The translations under genes and the position numbers were made by a program. A stretch of 64,000 bases of DNA, taken from assembly GCF_042435035.1 (NCBI RefSeq), contig NZ_JBHMQT010000058.1, positions 1 to 64,000 on the forward strand, written 5' to 3'. The first letter of the stretch is position 1. Every line of letters begins with the position of its first letter. The notes below the pieces were generated by a model, which was given only the letters and a program-made list of their open reading frames with translations, searched no databases and was not told where the DNA came from. This document shows, in pieces, positions 39,882-48,789 of this stretch. Source of the stretch: Sphaerimonospora cavernae (GTDB lineage Bacteria > Actinomycetota > Actinomycetes > Streptosporangiales > Streptosporangiaceae).

Positions 39882-40601
39882 CTACTCGTCGAGGTTCAGC
39901 TTGATGCCGGCCGCGCCCCTGCCGTCCATGAGCGGCGTCGTCTCGATCTGAGCCTCGCCCTCGCCCGTGCCGACGAGCGACCCCGACAGCCACTGGTCGA
40001 ACTGCGGCTCGAGATCACCGATCAGGCATTCCTCGCCATGCGCCGGCAGCACGCGCGTCTCGTGCGCCAGCGTGAACAGCCGCTCACCGATCGCGGTGAG
40101 CTGGTCCGCGAGCGCGGGATATTCCCCGCCGAGCTTGCCGGGGCCGTCGGCGCGCAGCGTCTTGCCGGTGAAGACCGCGCCCAGCTCCTCACAGTAGAGC
40201 GACACGCCACCCGCGGTCACTCCGGGCGTCGTCAGGACCTCCAGTTCGACACCGGCGACGGCGAACAGGCCCTCGTCCTCCATCTCGATGTCGGGCCAGG
40301 TCTCCTCCCAGGTCTGCCGCCACAGGCGCTTGTCCTTGGGATGCACCGCGATGACCGCCTCGTCCCTGGCGGCCGTCTCGATGGCGCCGCCCACGTGGTC
40401 CGGCAGGCCGTGGGTGCAGATGACCGCGAGGACCTCCCGGTCGCCCACCTTCTCGAGGATCTTCTCCGCGTCCCGCGCGGGGTCGATCACGATCACCTCG
40501 TCGTCGTCACCGATGATCCAGGTGTTGTTCTCGACCTTGTGCTCGACGCCCTCGATCTCCACCGGGCCCGAGGTCACAACTCGTTCGATGCGCGCTGTCA
40601 C
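39882..40601 (-). CDS. metallo-beta-lactamase-fold protein lacking metal ligands
   Basis: 239 residues. The fold is clear (NNTWIIGDDDEVIVIDPARD, CTHGLPDHVGGA, TTPGVTAGGVSLYCEELGAV, FTGKTLRA, RVLPAHGEE), but key ligands are changed: the HxHxDH motif reads HGLPDH (second His to Leu 66), TPGH is TPGV (128) and the bridging Asp of GDT is Lys (147). His 64, Asp 68, His 69 and His 188 remain. Enzyme activity with a normal two-metal site is unlikely. Convergent with nothing; it starts 23 bases after a gap shared with DUF6758. Confidence 0.84.
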   Translation of the reverse strand: MTARIERVVTSGPVEIEGVEHKVENNTWIIGDDDEVIVIDPARDAEKILEKVGDREVLAVICTHGLPDHVGGAIETAARDEAVIAVHPKDKRLWRQTWEETWPDIEMEDEGLFAVAGVELEVLTTPGVTAGGVSLYCEELGAVFTGKTLRADGPGKLGGEYPALADQLTAIGERLFTLAHETRVLPAHGEECLIGDLEPQFDQWLSGSLVGTGEGEAQIETTPLMDGRGAAGIKLNLDE

Positions 40602-40631
40602 GGCTCAGAACCTTACTATCTCCTTCGCGTT

Positions 40632-41276
40632 CTAATGAGCGTCACCGTCCAGGCGGGGGGAGAATGCGCCGAACGGCAGATCGAGCGCCTGGTCGTGGTC
40701 ACGCAGATCCCTGAGCGTCAGGTTCGCCAACGCGACGAAGCAGCCGACCTCGGCGGGCCAGACGATCGTCCACAGCCAGTTGCCGAGCGCCTCCCCGACG
40801 TACACCGCCCTGTCCTCCGGCACCTCGCCCGCGCACCACAGTGCCGCCGGGTGGCCCCGTACGTCGATCTTCGCGTGCGGTGGACCGGCATCGAAGCCGA
40901 CCCCGGGGTCGGGACCGGGCAGCCCGGCGAAGGTGGCGCCGAGTCCCACTCCGGGCTCCTCGGCGATGACCAGCATGTCCGCCGGGCCAGGGGTGATCGA
41001 CGGCCCCGTCAGGGCGACCACGCTCGCCCGCACTCCGCTGCGTTCGTCTCCCACCTCGGCGAAACCGGTGACCAGCCAGCCCGCCGGCAGCGGCCAGGGA
41101 ATCCAGACGGGCACCCGCGCGGCCTGCCGGATGGCGTCGGCCGCGGCCTCCGACGGGCGACGGGGAGGCTGGAACGGCAGGACGTCCCCATGCGCGGCGC
41201 AGCGCCACGAACTGGACCAGACGCTCGGTTCGTGCAGCGGCCCGAAGCACCGCGGGCAGATAGGCACGGCTCTCAC
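40632..41276 (-). CDS. DUF6758 family protein
   Basis: 214 residues. An N-terminal CPRCFGPLHEPSVWSSSWRC zinc-ribbon-like Cys set is followed by a soluble domain (GDVLPFQPPRRPS, VWIPWPLPAGWLVTGFAEVG, LWTIVWPAEVGCFVALANLT). I place it in the actinobacterial DUF6758 family by these motifs. Role unknown; it lies next to an MBL-fold gene and diverges from a NUDIX hydrolase. Confidence 0.78.
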   Translation of the reverse strand: MRAVPICPRCFGPLHEPSVWSSSWRCAAHGDVLPFQPPRRPSEAAADAIRQAARVPVWIPWPLPAGWLVTGFAEVGDERSGVRASVVALTGPSITPGPADMLVIAEEPGVGLGATFAGLPGPDPGVGFDAGPPHAKIDVRGHPAALWCAGEVPEDRAVYVGEALGNWLWTIVWPAEVGCFVALANLTLRDLRDHDQALDLPFGAFSPRLDGDAH

Positions 41277-41348
41277 AAATACTCACGGTGCTTCGGAGAC
41301 ATGCCCAACGTCAAGGCATTTCCCGTTATCTAGTCGTAATCTTGGCAT

Positions 41349-41816
41349 GTGCAGTCCATCAGATGCGTAGGGGCGATCGTTGTGGACGAGAGCGGGCGGC
41401 TGCTGCTGATCCGCCGCGGGCGCCCGCCCGCCGAGGGCAGATGGTCCCTGCCCGGCGGCAGGGTCGAGCCGGGCGAGACCGACGCGGAGGCGGTCCGCCG
41501 TGAGCTTCGCGAGGAGACCGGCCTCGATGTCACCGTGGACAGGTGGGCCGGCGCCGTCGAGCGTCCCGGGCCCGGTGGCGTCACCTACGAGATCCACGAC
41601 TACGTCGCGACGGCGGATCCCCCGGCCCCGCTCTCCCCCGGTGACGACGCCGCCGACGCCCGCTGGTGCCGGCCCACCGATCTGGTACGGCTCCCGCTGA
41701 CACATGGCCTCCTCGAGGCCCTCCACGAATGGGGCATTTTGTCGCAAGACGCCCCAAACTATGACATCAGGGACCACGGCAGCAGGGAGCAGGGCGTCAC
41801 TGATCTCCCGTCATGA
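41349..41816 (+). CDS. NUDIX hydrolase
   Basis: 155 residues from GTG 41349 (codons QSIRCVGAIVVDESGRLLLI). NUDIX box GGRVEPGETDAEAVRRELRE, ETG intact (G...REEETG pattern). Small MutT-like proteins cleave nucleoside diphosphate derivatives; substrate open. The 3' end overlaps the convergent propeller gene by 20 bases. Confidence 0.9.
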   Translation: MQSIRCVGAIVVDESGRLLLIRRGRPPAEGRWSLPGGRVEPGETDAEAVRRELREETGLDVTVDRWAGAVERPGPGGVTYEIHDYVATADPPAPLSPGDDAADARWCRPTDLVRLPLTHGLLEALHEWGILSQDAPNYDIRDHGSREQGVTDLPS

Positions 41817-44800
41817 CCCGGCTGCGCCAGACCGTGAGGTGATCACCGGCGGCGGACCTGCCGATGGCCACCACCGCGTCACCCGACGCCGCGACCATGC
41901 CGAACCACCGGGCCCCCGGCCCCCCGAGCGTCTGGGCATCCGGCCCGCCCGGGCCGTCACCCGCCACCCGGGTCCATCCACGGCCATCCCCGGAGATCCA
42001 CGCCGTGCTGTCGACCTCGCCCGCCGAGCCGTACGCCCCGACCGCCACCAGTCCCGAGCGAGTGACGGTGACGTCGAGCACGCTCGCTCCCGCCTCCGCC
42101 GGCATCGCGCCATACTCCCACCGCATGCCACCGGCCTCGGCGGCCGCCTCAGCCGAAGCCGACTTCCAGTCGGACAGTGCGGAGAACGGACGGGCACCCT
42201 CGCCGGTCACCGAAACGCCGATCATCACGACAGCACCGGCCGCGGTGGTCACGACGTGACGCAGCCCCGCCGACCGGGCGTCCGGTGGGATCACCCGGCC
42301 GCGGGAGGTCCAGTTGAGGCCGTCCGGGGAGACCCAGACAACGCCCGCTTCCCGGTCGGCCGCACCCGCCCCGCCCACGGCGACGAACCCGTACGGCGTC
42401 GCCGCGACGTCGGCGATGCGCACTCCCGCGCCCCCGGCCGGCATCCTCTCGGGCGGCACGCGTGCGAACCGCTTGAGGTCGGGGCTGAACCACAGGGCGG
42501 GCAACACCCCGGTCGAACCGTGATCCTCACCCGCGAGCACATATCCCTTCGGCCCCGCCGCCACGACACGTGGCGCGAGCAGGAAATGGCCGGCGGCGAC
42601 CTCAGGCATCGGGACGGGGTGCCATGACCTGCCGTCGGCAGAGGTCACCAGCAGCGGCCGGGTCACCGCCGGATCCGTCATCGTGCCACCGACCGCGAGC
42701 CAGCCGTACGGGCCGTGGGCCACTCCGCTCAGGGCCTGCCGTCCGGGGCCGCCGAGCAGGTCGGGAGAGCCGGCGTCCGTCCAGGTCTCGCCGTTGTCGG
42801 CACTCGTCCAGATCGCCGCGTCGCCGTTCGCCGAGCCCACCGCCACGAACACGCCGCCGGCCGCCACGAGGTCCGCCGGGTCCCTGACCGTCCGGTCGAG
42901 CCCGGCGATCTCCTCGAGCCGTACGGCGCTGACCGGCTTCCCCTTCTTGATCTCGACCAGGACGGGCAGGTTCTCCACGTCACCCGGGCCGCGTTTGTCC
43001 CCGCTCGCCACCAGCAGACCCTTGTCGGTGATGGCCAGTCCGCGCAGCGTGCCGGGGATCTCCCCCAGGTCGGCACGTCTGGTCCAGCCGCGTCCGTCCT
43101 TGCTGGTGTAGACGGCGTACTTCTCCCAGGCGTACTCGGTGACGGCCGCGACCCCGGCCGCCGACGAGGTGAGACCCCGCACCCCGGTTCCGTCCGGGCC
43201 CAGCCGCCCGATCGTCCCGCACCGGCTCCAGCGGACGCCGTCCCGCGAGCAGCGCACCCGTACGTCCCCGGACGCCGACCTCTGCCGGATCGGGACGAGC
43301 ACGAAGCCCTTCTTCGTCGCGGTGAGCGTCCCGGGCTCCGGGCGGACGCCTGGGAGGGCCGCCGCCGTGCGCAGCCAACTGCGGCCGCCGTCATCGGATC
43401 GAAGGACGACCGAACCCCGATCACCACCCCGGGTGCCGTTCGAACCCGGTTCGGCCAGCGCCACCACCCGGTCTCCCCTGGCGGCCACCGCCCGGATCCC
43501 CCGCGCCCCGTTCCCGGAGCCGATCCGGTCGGGGTCCACCCTGGTCCAGTTCGTGCCGTCGGGTGACACCCAGGCCACGGGGCCGACCGTGCCATCGCCC
43601 AGTACGGTGACCCCGACAGCGAGGAAGCCGCTCGCGGTTCGCGTCACATCGACGATCCTGTCCTGACCTCGGAACGCGGCGAGCCGGTCCGCGCCCACGG
43701 CCGTCCAGGATCTGCCGTCGGAGGAGACCCACATTCCACGGACGGCCACCGGGTTCGCCCAGCCGCCCCGGCCGGCCTCGCCCTCCTGGTCCGCCTGCTC
43801 GGCCGGGGGCGGCCCGCTCACCCGGCCAGGGACATCCGTGCCCACCGCCAGCCACCCGCCGGTGCCCCCGGCCACGCGGCCGACCGCCCCGGTGGCCGGC
43901 TCATATCCGGCGGCGCTCACCGTCGATCCCCCAGCGGAGACAGCGGTAGAGCCCTCGACCCTGCCCAGTTCCCATCGCCTGCCGCCGTCGACGGAGACCA
44001 GGAACAGCGGCCTCGGGGCCGGGCCCGTGGTGTCGCTGCCCGCCGCCACGATCGTCGACCCGACCGAGGCGATCGCGTTGAGCACCTGGCTCGAGCCGCT
44101 GCCGGGCAGGCCGGGCGCCGTGAACACGGCGTCGGCCGAGCGGCCCTCACCCGCCGCCAACGTCAGCCCCGCTCCAGCGGGGCTCCCGACGCGGTTGACC
44201 ACGACCACGCCGAGCACGGCGGCCACCAGAATGACCGCCGCCACCACGAGGGGACGCGTCGGCCTCGGAAAGCCACTGGGCCTCGACGCGAAATGGTGCG
44301 GTTCAGCACCCTCCCAGGGCTCCGCCTCCGGCTCACCCGCGCCCTCCCAGGGCCTCACCTCCGGTCCGCTCGCGCCTTCCCAGGGCCTCACCTCCGGTCC
44401 GCTCGCGCCCTCCCAGGGCCTCACCTCCGGTCCGCTCGCGCCTTCCCAGGGCCTCACCTCCGGTTCGCCCCAGGCGATGTGGGCGCGAGGTGTGGGCGTC
44501 CCCGGGATCCTCGGCGGGGAGGTCTGGGGCGTACGTCCCGGTGTCTCCCATGGTGGTACCGGTGACACCGGCGAGCTCTTGGTGCGGCCGGCGGCCACCA
44601 GCTTGTCCGGCCGCGTCACCAGCCGTCGTCCGCTCCGGGGCGTCGCCGCCGATCCGGTGCCGCTTCCGCGCCCGGGGTCGGGATCGGGGTCGGGATCGAG
44701 CCCAAGGTCGAGGTCGAGGTCGGGTTCAGGTTTGGGTTCGGATTCCGGCTTCCGGCCATGTCTCGGCTGTGGCTGTGCCTGTCTCGATTGGGCCTGTCTC

Positions 44801-45279
44801 GATTGGGCCATGCCGTACGGCGCGGCGTAGGGATTGCGGCCGCTCCGCTGTTCGGACTGTGAAAGATCCGAGTGCGAGGGGTCAGTCCGGGGGGCCCAGG
44901 CATCCGACCCGATGTCATCCGGCCGTTCGGTGGCCTGTGTCACCCCGGGATCCTGGGCTGTCCCGAAATCCTGTGCTGTCCCGAGACCCTGGGCCCCGAG
45001 ACCCTGAACGCCCGCCGGCTCGTGGATCCCCTCCAGTTCCTGGATCCCTTCCAGCTCTCGGATCTCCTCGAACTCGTCGGCGGGAGGCTGCCGGGACGGT
45101 TCCGCACGCGTCGATGACTCGGGGTCTTCGGATTCGGGGTCTTCGGATAAAGGAGCGGCGAACGGCGGAAGCGCCCAAGGGGACGGGGCCGGCGGCGAAT
45201 GGTGCAGTGTCGGCGGCGACGGCCGGTGGTCACCGTCGCCGGCGGACGGGTGGTCACGTTCATGAGGGCCCGGGGCCAC
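41797..45279 (-). CDS. membrane-anchored beta-propeller protein, 1160 aa
   Basis: Residues 1-330 are a Pro/Asp/Glu-rich cytoplasmic stretch with five copies of an 11-residue repeat GPEVRPWEGAS. A membrane span (PLVVAAVILVAAVLGVVVV) follows, then about 800 outer residues of BNR/sialidase-like blades, each with an S(x)DGRxW signature (SSDGRSWTAV, SPDGTNWTRV, SKDGRGWTRR, SGDGRGWTRV). No sialidase catalytic Arg triad is evident. Probably a cell-surface binding or sensor protein. Start ATG 45279. Confidence 0.75.
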   Translation of the reverse strand: MAPGPHERDHPSAGDGDHRPSPPTLHHSPPAPSPWALPPFAAPLSEDPESEDPESSTRAEPSRQPPADEFEEIRELEGIQELEGIHEPAGVQGLGAQGLGTAQDFGTAQDPGVTQATERPDDIGSDAWAPRTDPSHSDLSQSEQRSGRNPYAAPYGMAQSRQAQSRQAQPQPRHGRKPESEPKPEPDLDLDLGLDPDPDPDPGRGSGTGSAATPRSGRRLVTRPDKLVAAGRTKSSPVSPVPPWETPGRTPQTSPPRIPGTPTPRAHIAWGEPEVRPWEGASGPEVRPWEGASGPEVRPWEGASGPEVRPWEGAGEPEAEPWEGAEPHHFASRPSGFPRPTRPLVVAAVILVAAVLGVVVVNRVGSPAGAGLTLAAGEGRSADAVFTAPGLPGSGSSQVLNAIASVGSTIVAAGSDTTGPAPRPLFLVSVDGGRRWELGRVEGSTAVSAGGSTVSAAGYEPATGAVGRVAGGTGGWLAVGTDVPGRVSGPPPAEQADQEGEAGRGGWANPVAVRGMWVSSDGRSWTAVGADRLAAFRGQDRIVDVTRTASGFLAVGVTVLGDGTVGPVAWVSPDGTNWTRVDPDRIGSGNGARGIRAVAARGDRVVALAEPGSNGTRGGDRGSVVLRSDDGGRSWLRTAAALPGVRPEPGTLTATKKGFVLVPIRQRSASGDVRVRCSRDGVRWSRCGTIGRLGPDGTGVRGLTSSAAGVAAVTEYAWEKYAVYTSKDGRGWTRRADLGEIPGTLRGLAITDKGLLVASGDKRGPGDVENLPVLVEIKKGKPVSAVRLEEIAGLDRTVRDPADLVAAGGVFVAVGSANGDAAIWTSADNGETWTDAGSPDLLGGPGRQALSGVAHGPYGWLAVGGTMTDPAVTRPLLVTSADGRSWHPVPMPEVAAGHFLLAPRVVAAGPKGYVLAGEDHGSTGVLPALWFSPDLKRFARVPPERMPAGGAGVRIADVAATPYGFVAVGGAGAADREAGVVWVSPDGLNWTSRGRVIPPDARSAGLRHVVTTAAGAVVMIGVSVTGEGARPFSALSDWKSASAEAAAEAGGMRWEYGAMPAEAGASVLDVTVTRSGLVAVGAYGSAGEVDSTAWISGDGRGWTRVAGDGPGGPDAQTLGGPGARWFGMVAASGDAVVAIGRSAAGDHLTVWRSRVMTGDQ
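44312..44476. repeat. five 33-bp tandem repeats
   Basis: Five contiguous 33-base units (start points at 44312, 44345, 44378, 44411, 44444), coding GPEVRPWEGAS in the propeller gene; the middle three are nearly identical, which points to recent copy-number change. Confidence 0.88.
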
Positions 45280-45414
45280 GTTCAGTACCTCCTGGAGGAT
45301 GTGCCTGGCCGCTCCACCGGGGTTACGCCAAGGCGAACGTGATCATTGTGATACCCGAACACCAATCAAGAGCAACACGCGAACGCCGATGCGACCAGAC
45401 CTCCAGGGACAGAT

Positions 45415-46368
45415 TTATCTAGAGAGGGACCGAATTGCCCGTCTTCGGGCGATTACTACTACCGCACCGCCGTACACAGCGAACTGCACGACCGTGCCGA
45501 CGACGGACTGCCAGGGCAGCTCTCCCTGCTGGAGCGCGCTGTCCAGGTCTCCCGAGGCGGCGACGATGCCGAAAGCCATGACGTTGTTCGTCGCGTGGAG
45601 CGCGATGGGGGCCTCCAGGCCTCCGGTGAGGACCGCCAGCCACCCCATCAGCACCCCGAACCCGAAGACGTACGCGATCCCCCAGTCGGTGTAGCCGTGC
45701 AGCGCGGCGAAGGCGCTCGCGCCCAGCAGGATGCCGGGCCAGGGGTTACGCAGATAGGCGCCGAAGGCCTGGATGATCCATCCGCGGAACATGTACTCCT
45801 CGGCGGCGGCCTGGAAGGGTACGAGCACCAGGATGACGATCGCTGGCGGGAGGAACGTCTCCCAGCCGGCCCAGCCGTACACCGGATCCATCCCCGTGAG
45901 CAGCAGCGTCACCGCCTCAGCGAGTTGGCCGAGCACGACGGCCCCGACCGCCACCAGCAGGCAAATCGCCAGCCAGTTCCAGCGGAGCCGGCCGACGACC
46001 GAGGAGAGCGTCCCCGGCGGGCGACGCTGGATCGCCCATGCCGTGCCGTACACCACCGGAATGGCCAACGCGATCACGCTGAGATGGAAGCCGAGGTCGA
46101 GGAGCGGATCGACGAACATCCGGTCCCCGCTCATCACGAGGGGAAGGCGTGCCAGCGTGGCGACCGTCCACGCGGCCATGACGAGCCCGAGCGACACGAT
46201 CAGGAAACCGCCCACCGCGGCCAGCGTGCCGAGGATCGGCCGCCACCAGCGATGCAGCGGCGTTCGAGCCAACTGGTCGTACCTCACCGCCGCCGGAGGC
46301 GGCATGACCCAAGGCATGCGAGCGGGCGGCGGCCACTGATATGGCGGCGGGTACACCTCGTCATTCAT
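45415..46368 (-). CDS. CPBP family intramembrane metalloprotease
   Basis: 317 residues with a Pro-rich N-terminus and seven to eight hydrophobic spans. CPBP/Abi motifs: EEYMFRGW (EExxxR), FAALHGYTDW (motif 2 with His) and IALHATNN (motif 3). Related proteins process bacteriocin-related or membrane substrates and prenylated proteins in eukaryotes; the bacterial substrate is unknown here. Confidence 0.88.
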   Translation of the reverse strand: MNDEVYPPPYQWPPPARMPWVMPPPAAVRYDQLARTPLHRWWRPILGTLAAVGGFLIVSLGLVMAAWTVATLARLPLVMSGDRMFVDPLLDLGFHLSVIALAIPVVYGTAWAIQRRPPGTLSSVVGRLRWNWLAICLLVAVGAVVLGQLAEAVTLLLTGMDPVYGWAGWETFLPPAIVILVLVPFQAAAEEYMFRGWIIQAFGAYLRNPWPGILLGASAFAALHGYTDWGIAYVFGFGVLMGWLAVLTGGLEAPIALHATNNVMAFGIVAASGDLDSALQQGELPWQSVVGTVVQFAVYGGAVVVIARRRAIRSLSR

Positions 46369-46418
46369 ACCCGACTAATCGGATCACTCACGACGGCCAG
46401 GTGGTGAATGGACGACGG

Positions 46419-47372
46419 CTATGTGGACGACGGCGGGATGAAGGCGGCGGTGCGGGCGAGGCCGGCGGCCCGGCCCTTGGCGGCCACGACCAGGGCCATC
46501 TTGCGGGACGCCTCGTCGATCATCTCGTCGCCGAGCATGACGGCGCCCCGCTTCTCGACCGTCGTGTAGTACTCGTAGGCGTCGAGGATCAGTTCGGCGT
46601 GGTCGTAATCCCGCTGCGACGGCGAGAAGACCTCGTTGACCACGTCCACCTGACCAGGGTGGAGCACCCATTTGCCGTCGAAACCCAGCGCGGCCGACCG
46701 GCGGGCCACCCTGCGCAGGCCGTCCACGTCACGGATCTGCAGGTACGGGCCGTCGATCGCCTGCAGATCGTGTGCCCTGGCGGCCATCAGGATCCGCATC
46801 AGAATGTAGTGGTAGGCGTCGCCCTCGCCGTACCCCGGCGGCTGCTCGCCTACGACCAGCGTCCGCATGCCGATCGAGGCCATGAAGTCGGCCGGGCCGA
46901 ACACCAGCGTCTCCAGACGCGGCGAAGACGCGGCGATGGCGTCCACGTTGACGAGCCCGGCGGCGTTCTCGATCTGGGCCTCGATCCCGATGCCGCCCTC
47001 CGGCAGCCCCGCCGCCCTCTCGATCTGGCCCAGCAGTGTGGCCAGCCAGACCACGTGCGAGGCGTCCTGAACCTTCGGCAGCATGACGCAGTCGAGCCGG
47101 TCACCGGCCGCCTCCACGATCTCGATCACGTCGCGGTAGGTCCACTGCGTGGTCAGATCGTTCACACGGACGACGACGGTCTTGCCGGTCCAGTCGCCCT
47201 CGCGCAGCGCGCCGACGACGTTCTTACGCGCGTCCTCCTTCGCGTCGGGCGCCACCGAGTCCTCCAGGTCGAGGAAGATCTCATCGGCCGCCAACCCCTG
47301 AGCCTTCTCGATGAAGCGGGGATTGCTGCCCGGCACGGCCAGGCACGAACGTCGTGCACGCATGAGCTCCAC
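46419..47372 (-). CDS. HpcH/HpaI (CitE-like) CoA ester lyase
   Basis: 317 residues. CitE/MclA features: LAVPGSNPRFIEKA, DEIFLDLEDSVAPDAKEDAR (metal-binding Glu/Asp), IEAQIENAAGLVNVDAIA, FGPADFMASIGMR and WVLHPGQVDVVNEVFSPS. Such lyases cleave malyl-CoA, methylmalyl-CoA or citramalyl-CoA. L-malyl-CoA/beta-methylmalyl-CoA lyase of the ethylmalonyl-CoA pathway is one option. The substrate cannot be fixed from the sequence. Confidence 0.87.
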   Translation of the reverse strand: MELMRARRSCLAVPGSNPRFIEKAQGLAADEIFLDLEDSVAPDAKEDARKNVVGALREGDWTGKTVVVRVNDLTTQWTYRDVIEIVEAAGDRLDCVMLPKVQDASHVVWLATLLGQIERAAGLPEGGIGIEAQIENAAGLVNVDAIAASSPRLETLVFGPADFMASIGMRTLVVGEQPPGYGEGDAYHYILMRILMAARAHDLQAIDGPYLQIRDVDGLRRVARRSAALGFDGKWVLHPGQVDVVNEVFSPSQRDYDHAELILDAYEYYTTVEKRGAVMLGDEMIDEASRKMALVVAAKGRAAGLARTAAFIPPSST

Positions 47373-47661
47373 GCTAGCGGTACCCTCCCGCCTCGGCAGG
47401 TCAGGGTGAGGTCGCGGACACCCTTGGTAGGACTGCTACAACCCGTCTTCACCAGGCGTCTGATATCTCGCACTTTTCCCGGTGCGGCACGGCAGCCGCT
47501 ATCGGATACCTACAAATCATGCCAGACGTTCTTGGTCTTCAGCTTGTACGACTCGCGCCGCGATTCGGCAAAGAATGGTCAACGGTAAAAGAGACCTCCG
47601 CGCCAGACCGAAGGACCGCCAGGCTGTGGAGGCGACCGCGCAGCCTTGTTAGGAGTGATCG

Positions 47662-48258
47662 ATGGCCAACGCCACCGCCACCGGGGCACGCCCCGCCGTG
47701 CTGTCCGACCTCATCCCCGCCGTTCCCGGCAGTACCGCCGCCCGCGTGCGCGACGCCGTACTCGTCGCGGCCGGCGCGGGGCTGACCGGTCTGGCCGCGC
47801 AGGTCAGCATTCCTCTCCCCGGCGACCTCGTCCCCGTCACCGGCCAGACGTTCGCCGTGGTCCTGGTCGGAGCCGCGCTCGGCATGAACCGCGCGTTTCT
47901 CAGCATGCTCCTCTACATGGCGGCGGGGGTGGCCGGAATCCCGTGGTTCGCCGGTGGCGCGCACGGATTCGGCGGCGCGACGTTCGGCTATGTGCTCGGC
48001 TTCATCGCCGCCGCCTCTCTCGTCGGCTGGATGGCGCAGCGTGGCGGTGACCGTACGGTGCTCCGTACGGTCGGCACGATGGTCCTCGGCAACCTGGTCA
48101 TCTACGCTTTCGGTCTGCCGGTGCTGGTCGCGGTGACCGGCCTCGACCTCGGGACCGCCCTGTGGGCGGGCGCCGGGAAGTTCGTCGTCGGCGACCTCCT
48201 CAAGATTTCTCTGGCGGCCGGCATCCTCCCCGCCGCCTGGAAGCTCGCCAACCGCTGA
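47662..48258 (+). CDS. bioY: biotin transporter BioY
   Basis: 198 residues, six hydrophobic spans. GLAAQVSIPLPGDLVPVTGQ, TFAVVLVGAALGMNRAFLS, YMAAGVAGIPWFAGG and FVVGDLLKISLAAG are hallmarks of the BioY S-component of ECF transporters. No bioM/bioN nearby, so it may use a shared ECF module. Starts at ATG 47662 after AGGAGTGATCG. No BirA box recognised upstream. Confidence 0.9.
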   Translation: MANATATGARPAVLSDLIPAVPGSTAARVRDAVLVAAGAGLTGLAAQVSIPLPGDLVPVTGQTFAVVLVGAALGMNRAFLSMLLYMAAGVAGIPWFAGGAHGFGGATFGYVLGFIAAASLVGWMAQRGGDRTVLRTVGTMVLGNLVIYAFGLPVLVAVTGLDLGTALWAGAGKFVVGDLLKISLAAGILPAAWKLANR

Positions 48259-48290
48259 CCGCGCCTCCGAGGGCGTGAGAGGCTGAAGGC

Positions 48291-48656
48291 ATGAGTCTGC
48301 CGCTGATCGAAGAGGGTGCGAAGAAGTCGAGCGTGCTGTGGATCACGCTCCCCTCCGGACGGCGGCTGGCCTGGCACGTGTGGCACGACGGGGCGATCTA
48401 CGTCGTGACCGGCGGCGACGAGCAGTCCCTGCCCGGGTTGACCGAAATGACCGAGGTCGAGATCACCCTCAGGAGCAAGGACAACGGCGCCGAACTCGTC
48501 CGCTTCCCCGCCGCCGTCGAGATCGTCGATCAGTCGGCGACCGGGGACGCGGTGGCGGCGCTCGCCAGGGAGCGGCTCAACGCCCACGACGCCGCAGGAC
48601 TGCTCGCCCGCTGGGCCGAGCAGTCCTTCGTCGTACGACTCACCCCCGCCGCATAG
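48291..48656 (+). CDS. hypothetical protein, pyridoxamine-oxidase-like fold?
   Basis: 121 residues from ATG 48291. It reads like a small split-barrel protein: SSVLWITLPSGRRLAWHVWH, DGAIYVVTGGDEQSLPGLTE, VEITLRSKDNGAELVRFPAA. No cofactor motif. It follows bioY by 32 bases; functional linkage is not implied. Confidence 0.62.
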   Translation: MSLPLIEEGAKKSSVLWITLPSGRRLAWHVWHDGAIYVVTGGDEQSLPGLTEMTEVEITLRSKDNGAELVRFPAAVEIVDQSATGDAVAALARERLNAHDAAGLLARWAEQSFVVRLTPAA

Positions 48657-48789
48657 CCTCATTCATTTCGCGCTCAGTTCGAGCGGACCGGTACGACCAG
48701 GTCGGAAGTCATAGCGGGAAACCGCATCCCCTGGGCCGCCGTCACGCTGTTGTCGTGCCGCTCACGGCGGCCGGTCCCGGGTGAGTGGA

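Noticed and set aside
44312..44476. CRISPR array or recombination hotspot
   Set aside because: Contiguous 33-bp units without spacers that keep the reading frame of the propeller gene; a coding tandem repeat.
47373..47661. Biotin-type regulatory site or riboswitch upstream of bioY
   Set aside because: I looked for an inverted repeat like a BirA or BioR box and saw nothing convincing in this gap.
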